Under the pieces are notes generated by a model. It was not told the DNA's origin, ran no database searches, and saw only the letters and a program-made list of their open reading frames with translations. 20,300 nt of DNA from Haplomitrium mnioides (taxonomy: Eukaryota > Marchantiophyta > Haplomitriopsida > Calobryales), in assembly GCA_049999725.1 (NCBI GenBank), contig JBNGIS010034482.1, forward strand, positions 1 through 20,300, given 5' to 3'. Within the stretch, counting starts at the first letter, position 1. Each line of letters opens with the position of its first letter. Below are positions 1 to 9,564 of this stretch, one piece after another. The position numbers and the translations under genes were made by a program.

Positions 1-438
1 ATGTAGGTTTGTGTGGTGCCAAAAACAATTTAGTATATAAACCATCACTCATTTTCATCTTTCCAATTTGTTTCTCATTTTCTTCACAAAAAGTTTTCAA
101 TTTTGTCGTTTTGTGGAATTTCCTTAAAAACCCATATTTTAAGTAGGCCGTAAGAGGTTGACAATGTTTGTTAAAATAGTTTCTTCAAATAGTTGATTTT
201 TAGTGAGCTTTATCAATGGCTAGAGTTTTTAGGATAAGAAGACGTCAGGATTCCAAGATTCATCTTCACGGAAAAGTGTTACTTTTGACAAGCAGCTTGA
301 GATTTGTTCAAACTGCAGTTCTTTGGAGGCAAGCGATGGACTACCAAAAGTGCCAAGTGTGATGGCAGTATATTGAAGAAAAAGATGGCTTATGTTGAAT
401 CACATAGCTCCGCTCAAGAAGATCAAAAAAGTGAACTA
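1..438. other. AT-rich 5' flank, no confident gene
   Basis: No complete gene is visible. A stretch at about 263-372 reads openly on the + strand and contains a short Cys pair (EICSNCSSLE). It could be an N-terminal exon of the broken gene that follows, since it lies on the same strand and the codons look ordinary, but I have no homology to support this. The rest is T-rich, with no promoter I can defend. A TATA-like stretch (tatataa) sits near position 34-40 but has no clear partner. Confidence 0.3.
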
Positions 439-588
439 TATGCGGGTATAGGATCATGGATTGAACTCTTTGGACGCATAGGATTAGGGATTGAACCCTA
501 TGCGCGCATAGGGTCAAGGAGTGAATCCAATACGTGGATAGGATAAAGGAGTGAATAACTTGCGCACAAAGGACTATAGAGGGAACCT
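439..588 (+). repeat. 30-bp tandem array with TATGCGCGCATAGG core
   Basis: Five units start at 439, 469, 499, 529 and 559, a spacing of exactly 30 bp. Each begins with a version of TATGCGCGCATAGG; the third unit (499-512) carries the perfect 12-bp palindrome. It is followed by a variable GATT/GAGTGAA-type tail. Because 30 is a multiple of three, the + strand frame through it gives a decapeptide repeat (YAGIGSWIEL, FGRIGLGIEP, YARIGSRSES). I think this is a by-product of period length rather than a real protein, because the core recurs elsewhere with periods that are not multiples of three. The array sits upstream of the DUF7869-like gene. Confidence 0.85.
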
Positions 589-632
589 AGTGTAGAGAAT
601 TCAAGAAACAAACTTTTGCACGCACAAGATCT

Positions 633-1964
633 TTGTTGCCGATCAAGTGGTCAAAGTTGAATCTTTCTTTTGACTACTCCAATAGATCAATAAAAAGACA
701 TTCAGCTCATAATTTCCAGATGGTTGTGGATCTTTCTTTGTCGTCATCTGAGGGAGACATCGATATTCATGATCAAAGTATGTTTGTCCAAAACACAAAT
801 AACATACAATGTATGGACAGTTTTAATTTTGGAGATGAATTGTTGTCCCGGATAGCACCACTTAAACAATGAGTGATTTCAATTTAAGTTGGACCTCGAA
901 ATGAGGTTGGGAAATCTGAAACAAACCGAATTCTTTTGGAGGAGTCTTCAGACGACAGTTTGGAAAATGATTCTAATAAAAATTCTTAGTCGATCAATAT
1001 TTCATTGGAGTTATCGCCAAGGGAATTGATTATATTACAAAAAACATTTCCTAATATTCGAGATATTGATCAAGATTCTGTTTTGGAATGGTGCAGTTCT
1101 CCCAATCCTCAAGAAGTACCTCATCATTCGAAAACTTTTTACAAAGGAATAAATAGTGTTTATCATGATGATCAAGATCTTCAAGACGATGAGTTATCTT
1201 TTATGGCTGGCTGCTCCTATGGACCAAATCAACTAGTACAACATAAGTATTTTTTGTTTGGGCAAAAACCCAAATGGATAAACACCTTATGTAAAAATTC
1301 TTTGCGGAAAGTCTATCGTGACAAGAGCTTTGTGAAGAAAAAATTTGATCCAATGTCAATTTCTAAATTGAAGAGAATTTAATGTTGTCGAAATAATTGC
1401 TTGTGTTATGCAAGATAGATTTTTCAAAAAATGTCAGAGAAACATATTTTCGACAAAGTATAAAGAATTAAGATATCACACTATAGTAGGGAATACCAAG
1501 AAAAGACTCTAATGTTAACAACCGGTTTACTCTCCTAACAACACGGTTGTTTGTAGAAGAGCCTTCAAATTAATATTATCAGTAGGGAATGATAGAATCC
1601 AAAGGATTCAAAATCTCAAAAACGCAGATCTTATTGCATTTTTGGAAAAAGAGAATTATGTGCTAAAGGAGTTTTTGTGCATGAGTGGATGGACAGTTTT
1701 GTTTTGGACACTATGAGAGAATGCCCACTCACAAAGTTTATAACTTGCTTGATAATTTTACAAAATAGGAAGTTTACGACTACTACACAACTTATTTGAA
1801 AGAGAAAGATCCCTATTATATTCTTAGCTTCTCTAATTTTACAAAACATTGGAGAACTTATTTTACAAATGTGAAAATTCCAAAATGCAATAGATTTTGT
1901 GTTTGTGAAATATGCAAAGAAATAAAGTCATTGCGAGAAAAATCTGTCTTGGAGTCCAACAAAG
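633..1964 (+). pseudogene. 5' half of a DUF7869-type transposase-like gene
   Basis: Broken N-terminal half of a protein family I recognise as DUF7869-containing, transposon-related. The frame changes several times. An acidic, Ser-rich segment (633-872) is followed by an open frame from about 891 to 1382 with one stop at 988-990. Next come a Cys cluster (CCRNNCLCY, about 1383-1409), a VCRRAFK segment with a following LSVGNDRIQRIQNL (about 1548-1612) and an YYTTY/EKDPYYILS region. The last is a segment with two Cys (PKCNRFCVCEICKEI, about 1880-1922). This order (CC..CL, VC+.AF, IPK..RF..C..C) is what I expect ahead of the DUF7869 domain. It ends at AAAG|GTAACA (donor GT at 1965), a good plant splice donor. 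Function is unknown; a DNA-transposase role is inferred. At least three stops or frameshifts make it a pseudogene. The true start is not known. Confidence 0.6.
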
Positions 1965-2849
1965 GTAACAAAATTTTTCTCTTTTGAAACCATTGGTCAA
2001 TCTATGCTCTTTTTTCTAGACTCAAAGCTTAGTTCTAGAGATGTTATGTTTTCTCAACTTAGTGCCAAAAGATATTTGTTTTGTTAAGTTGTTCAGCAAA
2101 CAAGATTTGAGTCAAATAACTTTTAGCAACTTGAGTTGTGAGAAGAGAGTCTATGCTCGCATAGGGTCTGTTGTTTTTAGTTTGAATACAAACCTTGTCT
2201 ACAGTCGAATAAAGCAAGGAAATGAATCTGATTCTTGGTGGTGACCTTCGCTTCGCAACAAGTTTTGCTTTTGATGGTTTAAATCAAGAGCCATTGTAAG
2301 AAAAACAATAGCAAGAACTATTTTTGTTGTTTGCAAATCCTATGCGTGCATAGGATTTGTTCTTGTTTCTCTTAAAACTAGTCGGGAAAATAGTCAAAGC
2401 AAGCTATAATATTGGTGTTGTTGTATTGGTCTTATATGTGCATACAATTAATTATTGTCTACACTCATCCTATGCGCGCATAGGATGTGTTCTGCTTTTT
2501 GTAATCTTTTGTGAACAAAGAGTCCAATCTACCTTTGAAACTGTATTTTTGGCTTGTGACCTTTTGTTAGCAAATCTTGTTTTTCTTCTCTTTAAACTTT
2601 TGTTTATTTTAAGTCAAATATATTTTCTTTTATTTAAATTACCTAAAGTTTACTTTTAATCTTTTACAAAATTTTCACTTCTACAAATCCAAACATTTGT
2701 TTAAGATGATTTGAATATTTTTTTCACCTGAGGTTATCTTTTGAAGTTCCAAGCATCGACATATGTTCTACTAAAGTACTTTTATATCTTTTGTGCTTTG
2801 TGATGATGCAATCAAATATAGTTGCTAATTGTTTCTTCATTGTGACCAA
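1965..2849 (+). other. Candidate intron of the broken gene
   Basis: T-rich sequence between the good donor at 1965 and the point near 2850 where an open frame leads to the retrotransposon insertion. It holds three isolated copies of the palindromic core followed by a G/T-rich tail: TATGCTCGCATAGG near 2152, TATGCGTGCATAGG near 2341 and TATGCGCGCATAGG near 2471. No coding segment is recognisable. The acceptor is not certain; an AG at about 2820 or 2858 could serve. The alternative is that this is a separate small insertion in the gene. Confidence 0.4.
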
Positions 2850-2902
2850 CAAATAAAAGAAATAACAAAACTTGCAAGCCATCCAAGAAAATATTATGTC
2901 GA
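2850..2902 (+). pseudogene. Short exon piece left of the retrotransposon
   Basis: An open frame reading ..EITKLASHPRKYYV runs straight to the start of the 5' LTR at 2903. The sequence just after the 3' LTR resumes with TDGQKYFRIVIDGMD in a compatible frame: the left flank ends gtcga and the right flank carries cgacacc, which share CGA. In this family a KYY-type segment just before the IDGMDQ motif is expected. I therefore take this as the left part of the interrupted coding exon. Its own start is not defined. Confidence 0.45.
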
Positions 2903-3950
2903 TGTCATGTTGTGGGTTGGCTAGTGTATAAAACCATGGAGTATCTCTCTACTAAAGAGGAGCGTATAAGTGAAAGACCTACCAAGGATATGTATATTAG
3001 ATCGAGGACTTGGATGTCATTTGAGGAAAGATGAGTTTTTTGGGTTTTCAACAAAATATGTATGGAGTAATCTGTGCTATTATTAGGTGAGTATTGGAGT
3101 TAATATTTCATAAATATATTACTTATGTCAAATGTCATTAGGAAAAGTTTACAGAAGTGAAAAATCTATCGTAAATCGAGAGTTATAGTCAATCAAAGGT
3201 AAAATATGACTCGGCAAAAAGTTAAAAATAGAGAGTGTACAGATAAAAGAAAACAAAAATACTATTTCATGAGTAAGAAGCCTATTTTATAATCTTTCTA
3301 ACAAGGTATAGTACATGCAATTTGGACTAGTATCAAGGATTTTAGAGGGATTCTTCTAGAAGACACTAAAAAGGAGAAAAGTCAAGAAAAGCTACTTTAT
3401 CTTTTACTTGCTCTTTGAGTGAATCTGGAAATATAAAAGTAGCTTTTGTATTTAGGTACAAATAAAAGGAAATAGCTGACTAGATCATATGCTTGGTCAA
3501 GGAAAGCTCTAAATGAGAAGCTTCTTCTTGAAAAGGTAAGAAAAAGTTAAAGTTACTTTAGAACTACTTTTGAGAAAAACTTTAAATGAGAAGCTTATGG
3601 AGAAAAAGACAAAGATACTTTAGTAGATACTATAGGAAATACTTTAGAATTTTAAATTGAAAGGCTAACTTTTACCAAAGGTAAAAGCATCTCTAGGTTT
3701 TGCTAGTAATAATTAGCTAGACTAGTTTAAAGAATGAGAAGAGAGAGCAAAAGGCTTAGAGTGGCTTGAGCTTAGCTTTCATTTTCACACTTAGGGAGTT
3801 CATTCTTGGAGAGACCATTGGTGAGACACTTGGAGGAGCTCTTGGAAGACAAACACTTGAGGAGGGGTTTCCAAAAGAGTAAAGAGTTTTGAATATCAAG
3901 TGGAGTCTTGACAAGAAAGTGGTGAAATTGTAAGAAGAATTGACAATGTA

Positions 3951-4151
3951 CCGCCACCATGCAACAACATTGAGGTGAAACGTTTCATCAACTTGGTGAG
4001 CTACTACTTATTCTTGCTAAAGGACTTTCCCTCTTTTGCCACACCATTATATCAACCTTTGTACTCTTCAACGGAGTGGGTATGGACCTTGGAGCATGAA
4101 CAATCATTCCATCATATCAAGGAGAGAGTTCTTAACGGATTCAATGGATGA
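3951..4151 (+). pseudogene. Reverse transcriptase C-terminal fossil inside the 5' LTR
   Basis: The frame starting at 3951 reads a Ty3-type RT thumb/connection segment: FINLVSYYLFLLKDF, then PLYQ, then EWVWTLEHEQSFHHIKERVL. This corresponds to the usual FLGLVNYYR..F ... PL..L ... W...(E)Q.AF..+K pattern just before RNase H. It ends at a stop at 4149-4151. It has no other RT motifs around it and differs from the element's own RT (8327-8515), so it comes from another element. The same piece is present in the 3' LTR. Confidence 0.7.
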
Positions 4152-4383
4152 CTGAAGAATGATCATTGTAGTATGTGTATTTATCGTGGCTAAGATCCAT
4201 ATGCGCCAACAATTGGTTGAGCAGTTTGGAGTGGAAAGGATGGAGCAAATTTTGGCAAATCCCAACCTTTTTGTTTTTCTTATTCTAGTTCAAGCAATTT
4301 GCAAGGTACATAATTTTGTTGTTGTGTTAGATTTGGTATTCTGGTAGGTGTAGTGGAAAGAAGAACTCGATTGAAGGAGCATA

Positions 4384-4530
4384 TTATCAATTCAAAAATG
4401 GAAAGATTATTGTCTTCTATGGCAAAGAGGATTAGAACATGGCAGATTATTTGCAAGACTTCAAACGTGCTTGTAGTAGGAATGATGCGTGCAAAGGAGA
4501 AGCTCAAATAATTTCTATGCAACCAACGTG
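4384..4530 (+). pseudogene. gag-like fossil inside the 5' LTR
   Basis: Reads YQFKNGKIIVFYGKED, a stop, then NMADYLQDFKRACSRN on the + strand. The (F.GKED).(ADYL.DFKRAC) layout resembles the early capsid part of plant Ty3/gypsy gag proteins. This is weaker than the RT fossil because the motif is short. The corresponding stretch of the 3' LTR (11431-11580) has a one-base insertion that shifts the frame. Confidence 0.4.
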
Positions 4531-4655
4531 ATGATGTATGTTTACTAACTACAACTAGATACCCTGTGTATTCCTAGAGAAGAAAACGCGTACTACTTGA
4601 GTTGGTGAACCTAACGTAAGACTTATGAGGTAGCACAAGTGAGCATTCATCATAG

Positions 4656-5634
4656 ATGGTTGAGTCTTCTCACTCTTCAGGTATGCAAATTGATCCAACA
4701 ATAGCTCAAATGTTTCAAGCTTTTGCTTTCTTTATGCAACAACAACATGTGAAAGAGTGGAAGGAAGCGATGGCTACCAAAGCCTTGCAATCTGTTATAG
4801 GGATTTTAGACCAGTTTGATAGTCGCAATATCTCTGAATATATCAAGTTATTTTCTCAAGAGACGGAGCTACACAAGGTGCTTGAGCAAGAAAGAATTGA
4901 GTCTTTTGAGCTTGCTGTTGTACCGAAGATGTGACACCAAGTGAGAAAAATCATTCAAGATCACAAATAGAGTTGGGATAATTGTAGTATAATTGAAGGA
5001 GGAGTTTTCTTTGGAAGATGCCAATAAGGTCACCAAGAAGTCATTCCTTGAGTGGATAGCCAAAAGCAAGAAAGACTTAGTTGCCAAAGAATTATTGTGA
5101 GAATTTGAGCAAAAATTTGCACAACTTTCAAGGGTTGAGAGACTCTCTTTAGCAGTTGATAAGGTAGAGCACTTTTTACAGTCATCAATTGGGAGTTTGC
5201 AAGTAGAGTTGGAGGTGTGGCTTGACGATAAAATAGAGGAAAATGGGTTGACTTTAGATTGGAAGATGGTATGTGAAGCAGGTAGCGTATTAACAAAAAG
5301 GGAGCTAAGAGGAGGCAAGGTAGAAGCTCGACTTGAAAATAGGTTTTTGCCATGCATTGTACCATGAAAACAACCAGCCATCAATCCAACTAGCGCAACA
5401 CCAAATGCAGCAATTTCAAAGCCTTTGATAACTCTACAAAAGGATTCGATAAATGAACTAGTAAAAGGGATAAATGATATGAAAATTCAGGTTGCCAAAT
5501 TGGAAGAAGCCAAAGGTGTGACAAAAAATTGGTTAACAACAAGACCAGGGTTTGTGCAGCGATGTATTTGGTGTGATAGCATTGATCATTCAAGAAAAGA
5601 GTGCGATGACTTTGCCATGAAGCTAAGTACATGA
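4656..5634 (+). pseudogene. gag: gag polyprotein relic with CCHC zinc knuckle
   Basis: Structural protein of the retrotransposon, normally forming the particle that holds element RNA. It starts at ATG 4656, only about 60 bp after the LTR. The N-terminal 92 codons contain a capsid-like stretch (ILDQFDSRNISEYIKLFSQE). Stop codons then occur near 4932 and 5098, with a frame change near 4990. Further on is a Lys/Glu-rich helical region and finally a zinc knuckle at 5563-5604 (CIWCDSIDHSRKEC, a CX2CX4HX4C pattern with all four ligands present) that would bind the RNA. The frame closes at 5632-5634. Broken, not functional. Confidence 0.75.
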
Positions 5635-5637
5635 GTA

Positions 5638-6453
5638 TTGTGTTGGAAAGAGGGAAAAAGTGCTCTCAAAGAGAGTAATGAGATCCTAGGGACCAATTTT
5701 GAGAAAGGAGGAATGAAAAAGTCATTGGAAGAGTTAATGGCTAAAAATGCAGCAACAACAATAGAAGCATCATCATATGCAGTCAGGGTAGATGTTGGTT
5801 TTGGCCTACATGAGCAAACAAAAGCTATTTGGAGTAGAGCTATAGACAATATGGTGAATGGGAAGACTTCAAGAGAGGAAAAATTGAGAGCAACAACAAT
5901 AATACAAAATGCTACAAGTTGGGAGGATCCAATGGACACAATGTCCATCCAAACATATATTGCACAAAGCCAGCATGAGGCATTCATTGAAGAGAAAAGA
6001 AAGAGAGATAAAGTTGGTTCCTCTGAGTAAAGATCTAAAAGATAGCTACGAGGAGATAAAACACAGCCATCACAATTGACTTGTGAAGAGGTTATAAAGG
6101 AGGTTTTAATCAAGAAAGTGAAAGGCAAGACCAAGGAAAAGGAGAAGCAGCCAGCCTACAAGCTACAATTTGATGTCGAAGCAACTATAGATGTCAAGAG
6201 GGTCCTAGAAGAGAAGGTATTAAATGCCAAGATGGAATTCACATTACGAGAGATTCTTGGTATTGCCAAGAAAGAGTTTCATGATGTGATAATTGATGTC
6301 ATCAAGAGAAAAAGACAGCTTATTACAGAAGTTGGAGTGTCACATGCAATAGATACAAGAGTGACAAAAGACGAAGAAGAAGCACTGGTAAGCTGTTGCT
6401 CAAATTTCATAATCGACAAAAATCTGGATGAAAAGGCTACTAGCCATTATTAA
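5638..6453 (+). pseudogene. gag-protease linker region
   Basis: Two long stretches in the same strand (5638-6030 and 6076-6453), separated by stops at about 6028-6046. They are rich in Lys and Glu with helical character and no catalytic motif I can name. Position between zinc knuckle and protease matches the spacer or pre-protease part of Ty3-type polyproteins in plants. Segments such as LEEKVLNAKMEFTLREILGI look like a conserved pre-protease helix of this lineage, which I base on memory of related elements only. Confidence 0.5.
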
Positions 6454-6939
6454 ATTGATCACTGGCCAAGAGCAACTATAGAGACCTTGATCAAGATAGG
6501 TGACCTTTTTGATCTTGTTGTGGGACTCATTGACCATGGTTCAGAAGTTAACATCATGTCAAAAGAGGTCTACAATCGTGGGAAGTGGTCGATTGATGTA
6601 GAGCATAGTCGGATGATCTGAGATGTTAGTAATTCAAAGGGAAAATTGTATAGAGCTTGCTAAGATGTGACGGTGAAAATTGAGAATGTGATTGTTACTC
6701 AAAATCTATTTGTGCAAGAGGAGACTTCCTACCTGATCATTTTGGGGCAGCGATTTATCATAATAGCTCGAATGAAGACAAAGATCTTAGATGATGGCTC
6801 ATCATATGCAAGAATAAGGAGTATGGATGGGAAGAGGACAGTTTGGTTCATAACAGTCCCAGCCAACCATGAAAGAAATAGGGACACCTTGAGAAATTAT
6901 GCACTACCGAATGTAAGAGAGGAATTTACTGATTTTTAA
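6454..6939 (+). pseudogene. retroviral-type aspartic protease relic
   Basis: Cleaves the element polyprotein in intact relatives. The active-site region reads LIDHGSEVNIMSKEVY (Asp codon at 6532-6534), in place of the usual D-T/S-G: a His lies between Asp and Gly. Downstream, TVKIENVIVTQNLFVQ and SYLIILGQRFI (from 6667) match the flap-to-ILGxP/Q portion of retropepsins, with ILGQ in the usual ILG position. Stops near 6619 and 6661 break the frame. The region continues into SYARIRSMDGKRTV, a segment usually seen after the protease in this lineage. Confidence 0.65.
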
Positions 6940-7529
6940 TCAATACCACTATAGAGCAAGAATATGGTCGTATGAGAGAAATGGAAGTCCTGAAAAATTA
7001 TGAAAATTCATGTTGCAAGAAGTTTGTACAGGTTTTACATGATGCAATGGTGGTACATATTCAGATTGAAGGTTTGTCGAGAGAAGACCAAAGGGTTGTG
7101 AGAAAAACCAAAAAACAACTAAAAAGAGTGGGTGTTTTGAGTGAAGTAGAGACTATTGATGGTGTCTATCTTGAACTAGGGATGCAAGATATTTTAGAGA
7201 AAGCATTGGAAGCAATTGGCAAGCTCAAACAAAGAAATCAAGATTAGATAATATAACTACATTCTCGCGTGGTTTACTCATTTATTGCAGATTTTCTACA
7301 ACATGAAGTTTAAGTGAAGACCAAGTATAAAACAATAGATAAGAAGGTACAATGTGTGGCATTACCTTTACCATTGGATTCCAAGTTACAACAATTACAA
7401 GCTTCTAAAGAGAAAAGCTTGAGAAAGGTAGGGCAGATTGGTCACAAATTTACATGCTACACTTCAAGAGCTGAAAGTGGGGTCAGATGATTTTCTATTG
7501 CCAATTGAAGAGCTTGAATTCAAAGAAAA
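6940..7529 (+). pseudogene. protease-RT linker relic
   Basis: Contains an open stretch at 6972-7247 rich in charged residues (SREDQRVVRKTKKQLKRVGV, then LELGMQDILEKALEAIGKLK), followed by about 280 bp with frameshifts. The frame there recovers pieces such as VGSDDFLLPIEELEFKENM just before the RT. I see no enzyme motif. Order and strand place it in the pol polyprotein between protease and RT. Confidence 0.5.
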
Positions 7530-8515
7530 CATGGAAAAGCATTTGCATTTACAATAGCTGAAATTGGGTGTGTTGATCCAAAGGTAGTAGCACCAATGGT
7601 GATATTTACTCTTTCATATGCGCCATGGGATTTATGACCTATTCCAGTCCATAGAATGCATCTGCCCAAGCTTATGGACCTTGTGAAAAGAGAAGCTACA
7701 AATGAGGATTTTTGAGCCATCTTTTGCATCATACTCAAATTGTTGGTTAACAGTTCCAAAGAAGAATGGAGGATTGAGATTTATTCAAGATATGCAGCCT
7801 GTCAACCAAGTCACAATAAAAAATACAAGGGTGGGACCTATAGTTGATGAGTTTGTGGAAGCTTTTGTAGGTAGAACTATTTATTCCATTGGTGATCTCT
7901 ATTCAAGGTATGATCAATTCCAACTTGTTGAAGGGAGCAGAGATATAGTGGATATGCACTACTATGAGAACTCCAATAGGGTTGGTAAGGATGTGTACTT
8001 TGCCGCAAGGAACAACAAATTTAGTTGATCATATAATGAGTGGAATGAATAAAGTATTGCGAGAGTTTATTCCAGAGAAGACAATGCTTTTCTTGGATGA
8101 TCTTCCAATCAAAGGTTATATAGAAGAAGGTAAAAATGAGTCTTTAAATCAGAGAAGGTGTCAAAGATTTTTTGCTGACCATATCTCACATTGTGAGCAG
8201 ATTGTATCAAGGCTGGAAGAAGAACACTTAACCCTTTCAAGAGCTAAATCACTATTTGAAGTACGTGAAGTGGTCGTTGTAGGACATTTGTGTAGATGGT
8301 ATAGATGAAAACCTGATCTAACTAAGGTGAATGCAATTCAAAGGATGAAGAGCACATTGACTTCGACAACTGAGGTGCACATATTCTTAGAAGCTTGTGT
8401 CTTTTATCACATATGGATTCCTCATTTTGCACATATAGTAGATCCTCGTTATTCATTATTAAGAAAAGGAAAGAAGTTCATATGGGAAGAAGAGCAACGA
8501 GTAGCAATATGATAA
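7530..8515 (+). pseudogene. reverse transcriptase relic (Ty3/gypsy type)
   Basis: Copies element RNA into DNA in intact relatives. Visible in order: the upstream block (YAPWDL.PIPVHRMHLPKLM, about 7617-7680); the N-terminal palm (SNCWLTVPKKNGGLRFIQDM, about 7738-7797); YSIGDLYSRYDQFQL (about 7885-7927), where the first catalytic Asp lies; a frame change near 7960-8030; then TLPQGTTN and the catalytic box as FLDD at 8090-8101 (usual Y/F-x-D-D). A thumb region (IQRMKSTLTSTTEVHIFLEA...FYHIWIPHFAHI) follows at 8338-8440, and GKKFIWEEEQRVAI ends it at 8510. Stops and frame changes near 8306 and 8512 inactivate it. Confidence 0.85.
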
Positions 8516-8580
8516 TTGAAGGAAATCTTATCTCATCACCTGTTCTTTGACAAATTTTATATGAAAGAGGTAAGCCAATA

Positions 8581-8950
8581 GTGCTCACCATGGATACAAG
8601 TCCTATAGCTATTCGATGTGCTTTAGGGCAAGATGATGAAGAAGTACAGTGGTATGCAATGAGATTTGGAGCAAAAGTGTTGAGTGAGAGGCAAAGAAGT
8701 TATCCTCAAGTAAAAAAAGAGCTATGGGGAGTCGTGATGGCAATAAAAGTTGAGAGAGAGTATTTGATCGGAGCACCAATCATAGTGGAAACTAATTTCC
8801 TACCACTTCTTGGGATGAACACCAATTGCACCACTCCAGATATTGTTATGTTGCGCTGGATTGTGTATATCAAATCTCTAAATCCAGAATTCAAGCATAT
8901 TGATGGAAAACAAAATCAGATTGCAGATATATTGTCTAGAGCTCGATTTA
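8581..8950 (+). pseudogene. RNase H relic
   Basis: Removes RNA from the RNA-DNA hybrid in intact relatives. The best-kept stretch of the element. The first acidic residue lies in TMDTSPIAI (Asp at 8593-8595), and the conserved E region is RQRSYPQVKKELWGVVMAIK. The next site, usually TDH/ETDCLPL, reads VETNFLPLLGM, so Asp is replaced by Asn. The C-terminal HIDGKQNQIADILSRAR keeps the last Asp. This layout is the Ty3/gypsy RT-RNase H type. The frame is open until 9172. Confidence 0.85.
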
Positions 8951-9564
8951 AAAAGAAAGAAGAGACGATCGAAGACACGGAGGAGATCGGTACTTCAATT
9001 TATTCTGAAGTTCAAAAATGTGTAAGTGTTTATCAACTTCACTTCAAGGAGGATTTGTATGATGATGAATGGTTAGAAATTGGGTATTATCTCAGCACTT
9101 TAACCAAAAAGTTGGAGTGGAGTACTACTCAATTTCAGCAAATCAAAAAGAAGGCTTGTGAGTACTTATTGTAAGATGGTTATCTTTGGAAGAGGGCTAA
9201 AAGTGGGAATAAGATGCCACAACGTATTGTGACACAGATCAGTGAACGAAAACAACTATTGAAAGAATTTCATGAAATCCTATGGGTTGGACATTGAGAT
9301 ATCTTTGCTACTCATGCCAAGCTTAAGGAGAGATATTGGTGGAAAGGTGTGTATAATAATGTGGTTTCTTTTGTTGAGGCTTGTCCAACATGTCAAATAT
9401 ATTCAGAAATCCGCCATAGAGATGGTTTGCATGTTATTTGTCGACTTGCCTTGCATTATAAATGGGTTGTGGATTTAGTCACCATGCTTATAGAAGTCTT
9501 GCAGAGACGCTACTTAGTGTTAGCAAGGGAGGATTTATCAAATCACTGGTTACATACCTGCTGA
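8951..9564 (+). pseudogene. integrase N-terminus and first catalytic Asp region
   Basis: Same frame as the RNase H, with stops at 9172-9174 and 9295-9297. The N-terminal zinc-binding HHCC region is visible: EFHEILWVGH and ATHAKLKERYWWKGVY, then EACPTCQ (Cys codons 9382-9384 and 9391-9393). The start of the catalytic core follows: LHYKWVVDLVTM, with the first Asp at 9472-9474, and RYLVLAREDLSN near 9512-9544. The frame then runs into unrelated-looking codons and stops at 9564 because the rest of the core has been lost. Confidence 0.8.

Larger units (their letters stand above)
2903..4596 (+). repeat. 5' LTR of the Ty3/gypsy element
   Basis: Matches 10148-11643 along its whole length with scattered substitutions and some indels. 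It starts TGTCATGTTGTGGG; the last shared bases are GTACTAC at about 4590-4596. The right edge is uncertain by a few bases because no canonical CA end survives. It is longer than the 3' LTR mainly because about 3780-3950 has no counterpart there. The TATA-like site of the 3' LTR (TATAAAG) corresponds here to TTTAAAG at 3726-3732. No primer-binding site for a known plant tRNA is evident downstream; the only TGG nearby starts TGGTGAACC at about 4602. Confidence 0.85.

Noticed and set aside
439-588. CRISPR array
   Set aside because: Units are contiguous tandem repeats with a short palindrome and no unique spacers; the context is a plant retrotransposon-rich region.
2357-2659. 100-codon hydrophobic + strand ORF that could pass for a membrane protein
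   Set aside because: T-rich DNA gives Phe/Leu codons in any frame; the stretch includes palindromic cores and lies in the candidate intron.
4602-4616. TGGTGAACCTAACG as a primer-binding site
   Set aside because: It begins with TGG near the LTR end, but the following bases do not match the 3' end of any plant tRNA I could recall, so I do not annotate it.
4869-5384. 171-codon minus-strand ORF across gag
   Set aside because: Antisense shadow of the gag relic. Its low-complexity Ser/Leu content arises from the Lys/Glu-rich sense strand, and the sense strand carries the zinc knuckle and the frame logic.
5586-6134. 182-codon minus-strand ORF with hydrophobic stretches
   Set aside because: Lies opposite the zinc knuckle and linker of the gag-pol relic; hydrophobic runs are complements of charged codons. 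No motif seen.
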